Below are positions 7,555 to 14,925 of a stretch of DNA of 64,000 bases, in pieces (the first letter of the stretch is position 1; the number at the start of each line of letters is the position of its first letter). The stretch covers positions 124,001-188,000 of the forward strand of contig NZ_JAULSC010000003.1 of assembly GCF_030518195.1 (NCBI RefSeq), given 5' to 3'. The notes under the pieces were generated by a model, which saw only the letters and a list, made by a program, of their open reading frames with translations, was not told where the DNA came from and searched no databases. The stretch comes from Nocardioides cremeus (GTDB lineage: Bacteria > Actinomycetota > Actinomycetes > Propionibacteriales > Nocardioidaceae). The position numbers and the translations under genes were made by a program.

Positions 7555-10500
7555 GGCACGACCACGGTCTCGTCGGCGCTCCTGCCGCCACGCGCTTGAG
7601 TCGCGGCCGGGCCGGCACCTGCGGCCGGGCGGCGGTGGACGCGGGTAGCGGTCACGGTTCCCGGCGTCGCCAGGTCACCTGGCCCCGCTCCCGGTTCGAC
7701 GTCCTCGGCAGCGTAGGGCGGCGGGAGCTGACGACGGACAACCTCGGCAACCTGGATGTGCTTCAACCCAGCCCGCAGGTCGGCATCGTTGCGTAGTCGG
7801 ACCCACAACGGGAATGATGCGAGCACCCGGTCGTCGGAGATGCCGGTCGTGTAGATCAGCTGGACGCCGAGGGCGCGCGCCACCGACTTCTGCAGGTCGA
7901 TGAGGTAGGACGCGTTCGCACGGCCGATCGGGTTGTCGAGGAACAGGACGCCGGAGTGCCGCGACCTCATCTGGCCGCGCTCGTTCGCGCTGAGTGCGGC
8001 AAGGGTGCAGTACAGAAGGATGGCCGCCGTCAGCTCCTGGCCGCCGGAGAACACGTCGCTCATCTCCTCGATAGGTGCGCGCTCGTCACGCAGCACAGAG
8101 TCCGGCTTGAGCACGTCGACGGTGAAGCCCTTGGGTACCGACGCGTGAACGGCCTCGAGGAGCAGCGCCATCCCGTCGCGGCGAGCGCTCTTCGACCTTC
8201 CGCCGACGGCACGGGACGCGTACTCGGCTGCGACGCGGTCGACGACCTCGCCGACCCGGACGCTGATCGAGGTCTGGTCCGGCTCGGAGAACTGGATGCG
8301 TAAGAACGCGCGCCCGCCCCACTCGGCCAGGTCGTCGGGAAGGCGGGACAGGCGGGCTGCCTGACGGAGCGTCTTCACCCCGCCGAACGCCAGCGCGCTG
8401 AGCCGGTCGACGATGGCCTTGCGGTGCCGATTCACGTTTTCCAAGTCGCTGGTCAGGGTCGCCAACCGGGCCTGAAGCGACGTCGACCAGTCCGCGGCCC
8501 GGGCCGCGAGGGCGTCCTGGGAGGTCTCCAGGATGCTGCGGCGGGCCTGAGTCTCCAGCGACTCGTACCGGCTCTGGTGCGCGTACGAGATGAGCTCCTG
8601 TGCGGCCGCGGTGAGCTCGGTGCGGGTCCGGTCAACCTCGTCCCGGGTGCGGCGCAGCGCCTCGACCGCAGCGGCGGCGGCTGCGAGCGCCGCGGTGACG
8701 TCCCCGGTGTACGTCTCGGCGGTGACGTCCTCAGGGACACCGCCCAGCAGGGTGGTCAGCGGCAGCAGCGCCTCGTTCACGCCACGAGCGGTGTCGTCTG
8801 CCTGCTCGCGCTGCCGTGCGAGGTCGCCCACGACACCCGAAGCCTCGTCGAGCCGGATCTGCGCCTGCCGTGCCTCGGCCTGCGCCTCGATCTCCAGGCC
8901 GCGTCCGTGCTCAGGGCTGGTCGGCTGCCAGCGCTCCGTGAGGTTGCTCCAGCTGCGTCGGCCCGGCTCGGTCGGTGACGCGGTCAGCACCGCCTGGTCG
9001 AGCTGGCCGGTCCGGGTCGCCAGCGCCTGAACCTCAGAGCGCAGCGTGGTCACGGTGCGGCGGGCGTTGTCAGCGCCGACGGTCCACGACGCGCGGTCCG
9101 CACCCGCGGGCGAAGCGCGGAGCCGCTGCGCCTCGGCGACGTGGGCCGGGTCGCGGAGCGCCAGCTCGTCGCGCAGGCTCTTGACCCGCGCTGCGGCCGC
9201 GTCAGCCTGCTGCCGCAGGTCGGGGTCGACCTCGAGCGCAAGGTAGATCTCGTGGGACGCGGCCGCGGCGGCCCGCAGGTCAGCCAGCGACTCCGCCGGA
9301 ACCGACGCGGCTGGCTGCCCGCTGGTCGAGACGACATCGGCGCACGCCGCGCGGTGCCGTTGCGCCTGTGCTCGGGCCTGCTCGGCGCGCCGAGCGTGGT
9401 CGGCCTGCGCAGCCTCGGCGCGCCGGCGACGTTCGAGCGCCTCGTCGGCTACCTGCCGGTGTTGCCGGACCTCGGTCTCGAGCTCCGGTAGCTGCTGCTG
9501 AGCCTGTGTGGCTGACTCCACCAGGGCGGCGAGGGTCTCCAGCTTCGAGGCACGGTCCGCGGCCTGGCGCTCCTGCGCGGCGGCGCGCTCGAGTTCGGCG
9601 GCTGCGCGTTCGAGCGTCTCCTCGGTCTCCGTCAGCGTGCTGTGTGCAGCGGCCAGGGCTTCTTCTGCGGCCTGTTGGTGGGCGCGGGCCGTGGCGTCCA
9701 CCTCGCGCAGCCGCGCGAGGTGCCCAGGCGGGCTAGCGCGCCGCCACCGCTGCAGGTCAGCGCGAGCGTCGGTGACCAGCTCAAGCTGGTCGCCCCCTGC
9801 GCGCAGCTGCTCGCCGCGTCGCGCCATCTGGCCGGTGAGTTCCTCGCGGCGCGCGGCCGCAGACTCCTCGTCGTACAGCGCCGGGGTCGGCTCGATGACA
9901 AAGACAGGCGAGGCGCCCGCCGGGACCGGCGCATCGAAGTACGCGCCTGTGGCTGCGTCCGCGCTGGTCGCGTCCACGGCGGCGCCCTGAGGGGCAGGCG
10001 CGAGGTCCAGGAGCGCGGCGCCGGGTCCGATGGCGACCGCCGCCGCGGGCAGGAGCCGAGCATCCTCCAGGGCGCGGCGGGCGGCGGGCATCTGGTCGGG
10101 GTCGACCAGGACGATGCCGTCGGCCAACGCCGGGTGTGCCGCGATCAGCTCGGCACGCTCGCTGGCCGGCACTGCCTCGTGGAGGTACCGCCACCCGGCG
10201 TGCGCGATGACGCCGGCCGCGTCGAGAACCTCCAGGGCGCGTTCGACCTCTTCCCGGGGCGGCAACAGGCCGCCGGCGCCGAGAGCTTCGACGACGCGAG
10301 CATCCTGCTGCTGCGTGGCACGCAGACTGTCGAGGTACTCGGTGTGGTTGTCGATGTCACGCCCGAGCTGGCCGAGGAGACGGTCCGCAGCCTCGTCGAG
10401 CTCGTCGACCGTCAACGACCTCCCGCCGTCGCCGTCTCGGGCGTCTCCGCTGCTGTCGGCGGCACCCGAATCGACGCCGGCGGCTTCGGCGATCGCGGTC

Positions 10501-12233
10501 AGCTGCGTGAGCCGCGCGGCCTCGGCCTCGACCCCGTGAAGCTCCCGGGCGGCCTCGGACGCCGCGGCCGTCAGTGATCGGGTCTTCCCCTCAGCGTCGG
10601 AGACGGCACGGCCCGCGGCCTTGACGTCGGCGTCGGCCGCACGCGCAGCGGCCTTCAGCCCGTCGAGCCGGGTGAGGGTCTCAGCGTGTTCGGCGCGGGC
10701 AGTCTCCGCGAGGCCGGCGACCTGTGCGGGGACGGTCGCGGTGGGGACCAGCCCCGCCGCGGCCGCGGTCGCGAGCCGCTCGTCGGCGGCCGCGACGATG
10801 CCCTGGGCGGCACGGTGCCGCTCTCCGGCCGTCGCCGCGAGTCCGAGCGTCTCGGTGCGCTCGTCGTCTGCCTCCCGAGCCGCACGTTCGGCGGCGAGGA
10901 CGTCACGCTCCTGCTCGCCCGCCTCGAGGTCGCTGGCTTCTGCCTCGGCGAGGTACTTGGCCAGCAGCCGCCCGGCAGCTTCGTCGCGCCGGGCGAGCGC
11001 GGGTGCGGCGTCCTCGTCGGCGGCCGCTACCTGTGCCGCGAGCTGGTCGGAGGTCACGACGGCGCGGTCGAGCTCGTCAATCGCGGAGATCGTCTGCCAC
11101 CCGCTCAGCTCGAGCTCGGCCGCGTCGAGACGGCCCTGGGTCTGCTCCTGCTGCGACTGCGCCTGCTCGTGCTCGAGCTTGAGCCGCTGCCGGTGCACCT
11201 CGTTGTACAGGGCACGTGCGGCGTCACGCTCGGTGGACCGGGACGCGACCTTCGCCTGCGCCGCCTGCTGGTCCTCCTTGAGCCGGTCGAGCGCGGCCCG
11301 TTCGGCGTCGCGGCGCCCGTCGAGCGACACCGCGAGCCGCTGGGCCGTGCGCAACGCGGTTGCGGCCTCGCGCTCGGCGGCTTGACGAGCCGCGTGCGCG
11401 TCGGCGAGCGGGTCGAGGCCCGCGATGACACCTTCGATGAAGTCGCGTTCGAGGAGCATCTGCTCGCGGTCGGCCAGGTTCGCGGCCCACTGGCTGAAGG
11501 TGTCCGCGACCGATGCGGCGTCGGCCGGGTCGGTGACCGTGGTCAGGAGCCAGTCGACGAAGTCCTTCGAGGAGGAGTATTTGAACGCCTTCGCGGCCTC
11601 ACCCTCGTCGACGTTCATGCGCCGCTGGATGTCGAACAGGTCGGGCTCAATGCCGCGTTCGCGCAGGTGGTTGCGCCACCGGCCTTGGTCGTCCCCGAGC
11701 CAGGACAGCTCGGTGGCGGCCTCGAGCCGGTCGGCCTCCTCGACGGCCTCGCGGAAGCCGTCGAGCCGTCGTCGCCGTCCGTCGAGCATCACCGGGAGCG
11801 TGTCGAGGTCGAGGGCGTCGCTGGGCCGGAAGGAGTACCACGCCTCCGCGACCGGGTTCTTGTCGCTGCTTGAGCGGGTGCGGCGCTGGTAGACCTTCGC
11901 GGTCACGAGCCGCGCGCCGGTGCTCACGTGCATCCACTCCAACGCGACGTGGCCGGTGTCGCCGTCGAGGACGAATCTCTCCAGCGACGCGCCCCCTACG
12001 GTGTTGCGGCGGCCGGGAAGCACCACGCTGAACAAGAGCTTGAGCAGGACCGACTTCCCGCCGCCGTTCTCCAGCAGCAACAGCGAGAATGGCGCAGGTC
12101 GGCGCACGGGCGCGTCGAACAGGTTCTGGGACTGGACCTGTTCGCCGAGACCGGACAGGTCGAGGGTGACGTCGGAGTAGCGGGCACCTCGGGGGCCGAT
12201 GCCCACCAGGCGGGCTCTGTTCAGCTCGTACAT
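7551..12233 (-). CDS. SMC-like ATPase of a Wadjet-type system (JetC-like)
   Basis: 1560 residues from ATG 12233. The N-terminal head has Walker A LENGGGKSVLLKL (about 54-66). The C-terminal head has the ABC signature FSGGQELTAAILLYC and Walker B GVLFLDNPIGRA about 110-170 residues from the end. Between them run some 1200 residues of Ala/Arg/Glu/Gln-rich heptad-like sequence, clearly long coiled coils with a hinge-like break (the ADGIVLVDPDQMP region). This is the layout of MukB/MksB/JetC motors. It sits between a KITE-like gene and a TOPRIM nuclease gene. Which Wadjet subtype it belongs to cannot be decided by eye. Confidence 0.85.
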   Translation of the reverse strand: MYELNRARLVGIGPRGARYSDVTLDLSGLGEQVQSQNLFDAPVRRPAPFSLLLLENGGGKSVLLKLLFSVVLPGRRNTVGGASLERFVLDGDTGHVALEWMHVSTGARLVTAKVYQRRTRSSSDKNPVAEAWYSFRPSDALDLDTLPVMLDGRRRRLDGFREAVEEADRLEAATELSWLGDDQGRWRNHLRERGIEPDLFDIQRRMNVDEGEAAKAFKYSSSKDFVDWLLTTVTDPADAASVADTFSQWAANLADREQMLLERDFIEGVIAGLDPLADAHAARQAAEREAATALRTAQRLAVSLDGRRDAERAALDRLKEDQQAAQAKVASRSTERDAARALYNEVHRQRLKLEHEQAQSQQEQTQGRLDAAELELSGWQTISAIDELDRAVVTSDQLAAQVAAADEDAAPALARRDEAAGRLLAKYLAEAEASDLEAGEQERDVLAAERAAREADDERTETLGLAATAGERHRAAQGIVAAADERLATAAAAGLVPTATVPAQVAGLAETARAEHAETLTRLDGLKAAARAADADVKAAGRAVSDAEGKTRSLTAAASEAARELHGVEAEAARLTQLTAIAEAAGVDSGAADSSGDARDGDGGRSLTVDELDEAADRLLGQLGRDIDNHTEYLDSLRATQQQDARVVEALGAGGLLPPREEVERALEVLDAAGVIAHAGWRYLHEAVPASERAELIAAHPALADGIVLVDPDQMPAARRALEDARLLPAAAVAIGPGAALLDLAPAPQGAAVDATSADAATGAYFDAPVPAGASPVFVIEPTPALYDEESAAARREELTGQMARRGEQLRAGGDQLELVTDARADLQRWRRASPPGHLARLREVDATARAHQQAAEEALAAAHSTLTETEETLERAAAELERAAAQERQAADRASKLETLAALVESATQAQQQLPELETEVRQHRQVADEALERRRRAEAAQADHARRAEQARAQAQRHRAACADVVSTSGQPAASVPAESLADLRAAAAASHEIYLALEVDPDLRQQADAAAARVKSLRDELALRDPAHVAEAQRLRASPAGADRASWTVGADNARRTVTTLRSEVQALATRTGQLDQAVLTASPTEPGRRSWSNLTERWQPTSPEHGRGLEIEAQAEARQAQIRLDEASGVVGDLARQREQADDTARGVNEALLPLTTLLGGVPEDVTAETYTGDVTAALAAAAAAVEALRRTRDEVDRTRTELTAAAQELISYAHQSRYESLETQARRSILETSQDALAARAADWSTSLQARLATLTSDLENVNRHRKAIVDRLSALAFGGVKTLRQAARLSRLPDDLAEWGGRAFLRIQFSEPDQTSISVRVGEVVDRVAAEYASRAVGGRSKSARRDGMALLLEAVHASVPKGFTVDVLKPDSVLRDERAPIEEMSDVFSGGQELTAAILLYCTLAALSANERGQMRSRHSGVLFLDNPIGRANASYLIDLQKSVARALGVQLIYTTGISDDRVLASFPLWVRLRNDADLRAGLKHIQVAEVVRRQLPPPYAAEDVEPGAGPGDLATPGTVTATRVHRRPAAGAGPAATQARGGRSADETVVVP

Positions 12234-12239
12234 CGCGGC

Positions 12240-12320
12240 TCAGTTCTCGTGGGTGTCGTCGACGTCCGGGGCCGGGGTAGTCGGGCGGACCGGTTGAGAT
12301 GTCGGAGTCGGACGGGTCAC
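12240..12320 (-). CDS. Possible 26-residue coupling ORF between jetB-like and jetC-like genes
   Basis: The GTG at 12320 sits in a GTGA overlap with the stop codon of the upstream KITE-like gene. The frame encodes 26 Pro/Thr-rich residues and stops at 12240, only 6 nt before the ATG of the SMC gene. The other two junctions of this operon are also 4-bp overlaps, so this mini-ORF bridges what would otherwise be an 83-nt gap and may carry ribosomes to the SMC start. The peptide itself has no recognisable domain. Confidence 0.35.
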   Translation of the reverse strand: MTRPTPTSQPVRPTTPAPDVDDTHEN

Positions 12321-13141
12321 AGCAGGCTCACGTCCTTCTCGGTCCACTCGACGTGGGTCAGGGTTCCGGTGCCGTCGGTGATCTCGGTGATGCCAAGGGC
12401 GAGGAGCTCGGCGAACATCCGACTGCCGGCCTCGGCGACCTGGACGCGGTAGCGGCTGGTGGTGGCGTATGTACCGCCGTCGTCGTCGCTGCGCCGGGTG
12501 AGCATGCCTTGGTCGGCCAGGAACGTGAGCGCCTTGGCGACCATGCCGATGGTGGAGGACGCCACGCGGCGACCGTCTCCGGAGCCGGGAGTCGCGGCCC
12601 GGCGCTGGTAGACGCGCCACGCGGCCTCCAGGTCGGGCGCGTCCGCGGACGGGTCCAGGTCGTCGCCCGCTTCGACGGCGGCGTCGCTCAGGTGTCGGCA
12701 TGCCTCGCGGACGAACGCCTCGACGCCGTTGACGGAGACACGTCCGACATAGGCGGGGTTGGACAGGTCGGCGGGCCGCGGGTAGGCGAGCGTCGCGGCA
12801 CCCAGGTGGGCCAGGGCATGCAGAACGCGTTCGTGAGCCTTGCCCTCGCCTCCGGTGCGGCGGGCGTACTCGGTCATCCGTACTGCGAACACGCTGTCGT
12901 CAGTGCTGGCCACCACCAGGCCGTGACGCTCGTCGACGTCGAGGACGACTAGGTCGAGGCCCAGGCAGACCGCCTTGACCAGCTCGGCGAACCCGTCGTC
13001 GTCGCGGTACCGGCGCACGAGCTCGGCGTAGCCTTCGTCGCGCGCGGGCCGCTGTTTGGGACGGAGGGCGAACGCCACAAGACGCGAGGCGTCAGCCACC
13101 GCCCCGACGGAGCTCGCGGTTGTCTGACTGGTCGGGCTCAC
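12317..13141 (-). CDS. KITE-like subunit of the Wadjet-type complex (JetB-like)
   Basis: 274 residues, GTG 13141 in a GTGA overlap with the upstream kleisin-like gene. Recognisable elements are a helical N-terminus (SRLVAFALRPKQRPARDEGY), a central segment with ERHGLVVAS, and a C-terminal winged-helix-like region (SSTIGMVAKALTFLADQGML, then YRVQVAEAGSRMFAELLAL). Size, fold pattern and position between a kleisin-like protein and an SMC ATPase match the MukE/JetB class (DUF4194-like). In such complexes the KITE dimer binds the kleisin and DNA. Family assignment rests mainly on gene order. Confidence 0.72.
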   Translation of the reverse strand: MSPTSQTTASSVGAVADASRLVAFALRPKQRPARDEGYAELVRRYRDDDGFAELVKAVCLGLDLVVLDVDERHGLVVASTDDSVFAVRMTEYARRTGGEGKAHERVLHALAHLGAATLAYPRPADLSNPAYVGRVSVNGVEAFVREACRHLSDAAVEAGDDLDPSADAPDLEAAWRVYQRRAATPGSGDGRRVASSTIGMVAKALTFLADQGMLTRRSDDDGGTYATTSRYRVQVAEAGSRMFAELLALGITEITDGTGTLTHVEWTEKDVSLL

Positions 13142-14745
13142 GCGGCCCCCTCCTCGTTCTCGTCGGTTTTCGTGGGGTCTGGGAGGGCCTCAGCTGCCGC
13201 GGTCTGCACGACTTCGGCGCGAGCGACCAGTAGGTCTGCGCCGGCGAAGTCCGGGTCGTCGAGCACGGTGCCGTCGTCGACTGCCATCAGCACGGTCGGA
13301 TCCCGGTGACGGCGCGCGACGCCGATCTCCTGGGCGGCCAGCGCCAAGACACGCACCACGACCAACAGCGGCAGGTCCTTCGCCTGTGGGTCGGCGTCCT
13401 GACGTGCACGGGCGTCGGCGAGCAGCCCAGACAGCCGCTGCGGCGCAGCCGGATCGAGGTCGAGCAGCGCCTCGAGATGCTCGTAGCTGGCGTCGGGGAA
13501 CCGTGCCGGTTCCTCGTCCACATCGAGGTCGAGGTCCTCGACCACCTCACCGAGCGTGTCGCGTTCGGCCGGCGGCGTGATGAGCCCGTCGAACAGGTCG
13601 GCCAGCCGCAGCGCATGCGGAACCACCAGTCCCGCGGCAGGGGAGAAGAAGCGCAGCAGTGCCACGTCGGCCTCAGCGACCGGACGAGCGAGTACCGGTT
13701 GCAGAAGCTGCGCGTGCAGGTCGAGCGCGGCCCGCATGGGGGCGAGGGCGAACGTCTGGCGGTCCTGCTCGACGCGGAACCGGCGGCCCGCGGTCTGCAG
13801 CCCGGCCTGAAGCTGGTCGTGACGGCGAAGGCAGTCCCGGACGACTTCGACGAGCCGCGCGGCCTGCGCCTTGCGGCTCGCGGTGTCCGCGGTGTCGCGG
13901 ACCTCGGTCAGGTTGACCAGGATCGCGTTCTCGGCCCGATACCGCTCGATGATGTGGGCCAGCGCCTCGTCGATGAACGCTGGCATGGCCTCAGCCCAGT
14001 CCACGTTGCGTACGTCGCGGCTGGTCGCGTCCAGCCGTTGTCGCAGCATCTCGCCGTACTGGATCGTCCGGTAGCGCGCGTTCTGGGCGGCGGCCTGCGC
14101 CTCGTTGAGCCGGCCGCGCTTGATGAGGATGTCGAGGCGGACGTCTGCGGCGATGTGCGCAGCCTCCAGGTCGACCTCGAGAGCGCCGACGAGCACGTTC
14201 ACTGCCTCGTTCGAGGCCCGAAGGTACAGCTCGCCGTCGGCGCCGCGGGTCTCCTCGAGCAACTTGAAGTCGAAGGTGCGCCGGTCGTACCCATCGGGCC
14301 CGGCCACGCCGTACACGGTCCGGAACCCCCGGTCAGCCGACCCGACGTTGAGTAGGTTCTCCAGGATCCACGATGCGACTCGGGCGTGCTCCCGGGAGGT
14401 CCGGTCCGGGGCCTGTGCTGCCACCCGTGCCGCCAGGTCGCGCAGCACCGCGTCGGGGTGGGCGCCGGCGTCGAAGTCCATCGCGATCGTGACCAGGTCG
14501 ATGGCATGGAGGGCAAGCTCGGCCATCTGGTAGACGCTGTAGTCGGCCGCCTGAACCTGTGCCTTGCGCGCGTCCAAGTCGTGCAGCGGGGCGGTCGTTG
14601 CCAATGCCTTCACACGTTGCGCGAAGCCGGCCGAGGCGACTGCGTTCTCGCTGATGTACCCATCCTCGCCGTCCCTGGGGGCAGCGCGAAACGTGCCGGC
14701 ACCGCTGCCCGCATCCGGAACTTCCGGTTCTACGTCGACCTCCAT
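13138..14745 (-). CDS. Kleisin-like subunit of the Wadjet-type complex (JetA-like)
   Basis: 535 residues from ATG 14745. The start is supported by a TAGCGT box ending 7 nt upstream (14753-14758), so the mRNA is probably leaderless. The longer frame to 14874 would run antisense through the HhH-GPD relic. The protein is largely helical, with ARVAAQAPDRTSREHARVAS near the N-terminus, a middle helical section (RLNEAQAAAQNARYRTIQYG), a C-terminal region of the type RLADLFDGLITPPAERDTL, and an acidic tail. Length and first position in a jetABCD-order operon fit the MukF/JetA kleisin, which bridges the SMC heads. No single diagnostic motif is visible. Confidence 0.7.
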   Translation of the reverse strand: MEVDVEPEVPDAGSGAGTFRAAPRDGEDGYISENAVASAGFAQRVKALATTAPLHDLDARKAQVQAADYSVYQMAELALHAIDLVTIAMDFDAGAHPDAVLRDLAARVAAQAPDRTSREHARVASWILENLLNVGSADRGFRTVYGVAGPDGYDRRTFDFKLLEETRGADGELYLRASNEAVNVLVGALEVDLEAAHIAADVRLDILIKRGRLNEAQAAAQNARYRTIQYGEMLRQRLDATSRDVRNVDWAEAMPAFIDEALAHIIERYRAENAILVNLTEVRDTADTASRKAQAARLVEVVRDCLRRHDQLQAGLQTAGRRFRVEQDRQTFALAPMRAALDLHAQLLQPVLARPVAEADVALLRFFSPAAGLVVPHALRLADLFDGLITPPAERDTLGEVVEDLDLDVDEEPARFPDASYEHLEALLDLDPAAPQRLSGLLADARARQDADPQAKDLPLLVVVRVLALAAQEIGVARRHRDPTVLMAVDDGTVLDDPDFAGADLLVARAEVVQTAAAEALPDPTKTDENEEGAA

Positions 14746-14752
14746 GCGCGTC

Positions 14753-14758
14753 ACGCTA
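14753..14758 (-). promoter_or_regulatory. Candidate -10 box of the Wadjet-like operon
   Basis: Reading the minus strand, TAGCGT is followed by 7 nt and then the ATG at 14745. The same TAnnnT-to-start spacing is seen before many core genes in the window and implies a leaderless transcript. Confidence 0.5.
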
Positions 14759-14821
14759 ACCGTGAGCGGGGACACATGCAGGCGTTGACCTCGACTTGTG
14801 GGCCGGGCGAGCCGGGAGTCC

Positions 14822-14922
14822 GGCATCCTGTGGGCATGGCACTCCACATCACGGGTGACGACCACGCCGACCAAGTGCTCCTGTGCCGATCCCTTGCCGT
14901 TCTGTGGGGATGATGCTCGACC
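14822..14922 (+). pseudogene. Decayed, displaced 5' end of the HhH-GPD glycosylase gene
   Basis: The ATG at 14836 begins MALHITGDDHADQVLL, matching MPLHITGDDYADRVLS of the intact gene at 19240. In the first 42 nt after the ATG 34 positions agree, and similarity also covers about 14 nt upstream. A one-base deletion before 14911 puts a TGA in frame. Homology ends at 14922, right after the 13-bp sequence ATGATGCTCGACC (14910-14922), which is identical at 19315-19327 in the intact gene. The remnant is best explained as the original gene start, cut off when the neighbouring 4.4-kb segment arrived. Confidence 0.82.
14910..14922 (+). repeat. 13-bp direct repeat, left copy (candidate attachment/crossover core)
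   Basis: ATGATGCTCGACC, identical and in the same orientation as 19315-19327. It marks the exact right end of the HhH-GPD relic and lies 3 bp before the stop codon of the STAND-type gene. The distance between copies is 4405 bp. Confidence 0.65.
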
Positions 14923-14925
14923 GGC

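Noticed and set aside
12317..12701. 153-codon frame overlapping the KITE-like gene as a separate gene
   Set aside because: The part inside the KITE-like gene is Arg-rich shadow translation; only its last 26 codons, after the GTGA overlap, are plausible as a coupling ORF.
13138..14874. Longer start for the kleisin-like gene at 14874
   Set aside because: It would translate antisense through the HhH-GPD relic; ATG 14745 has a well-placed TAGCGT box.
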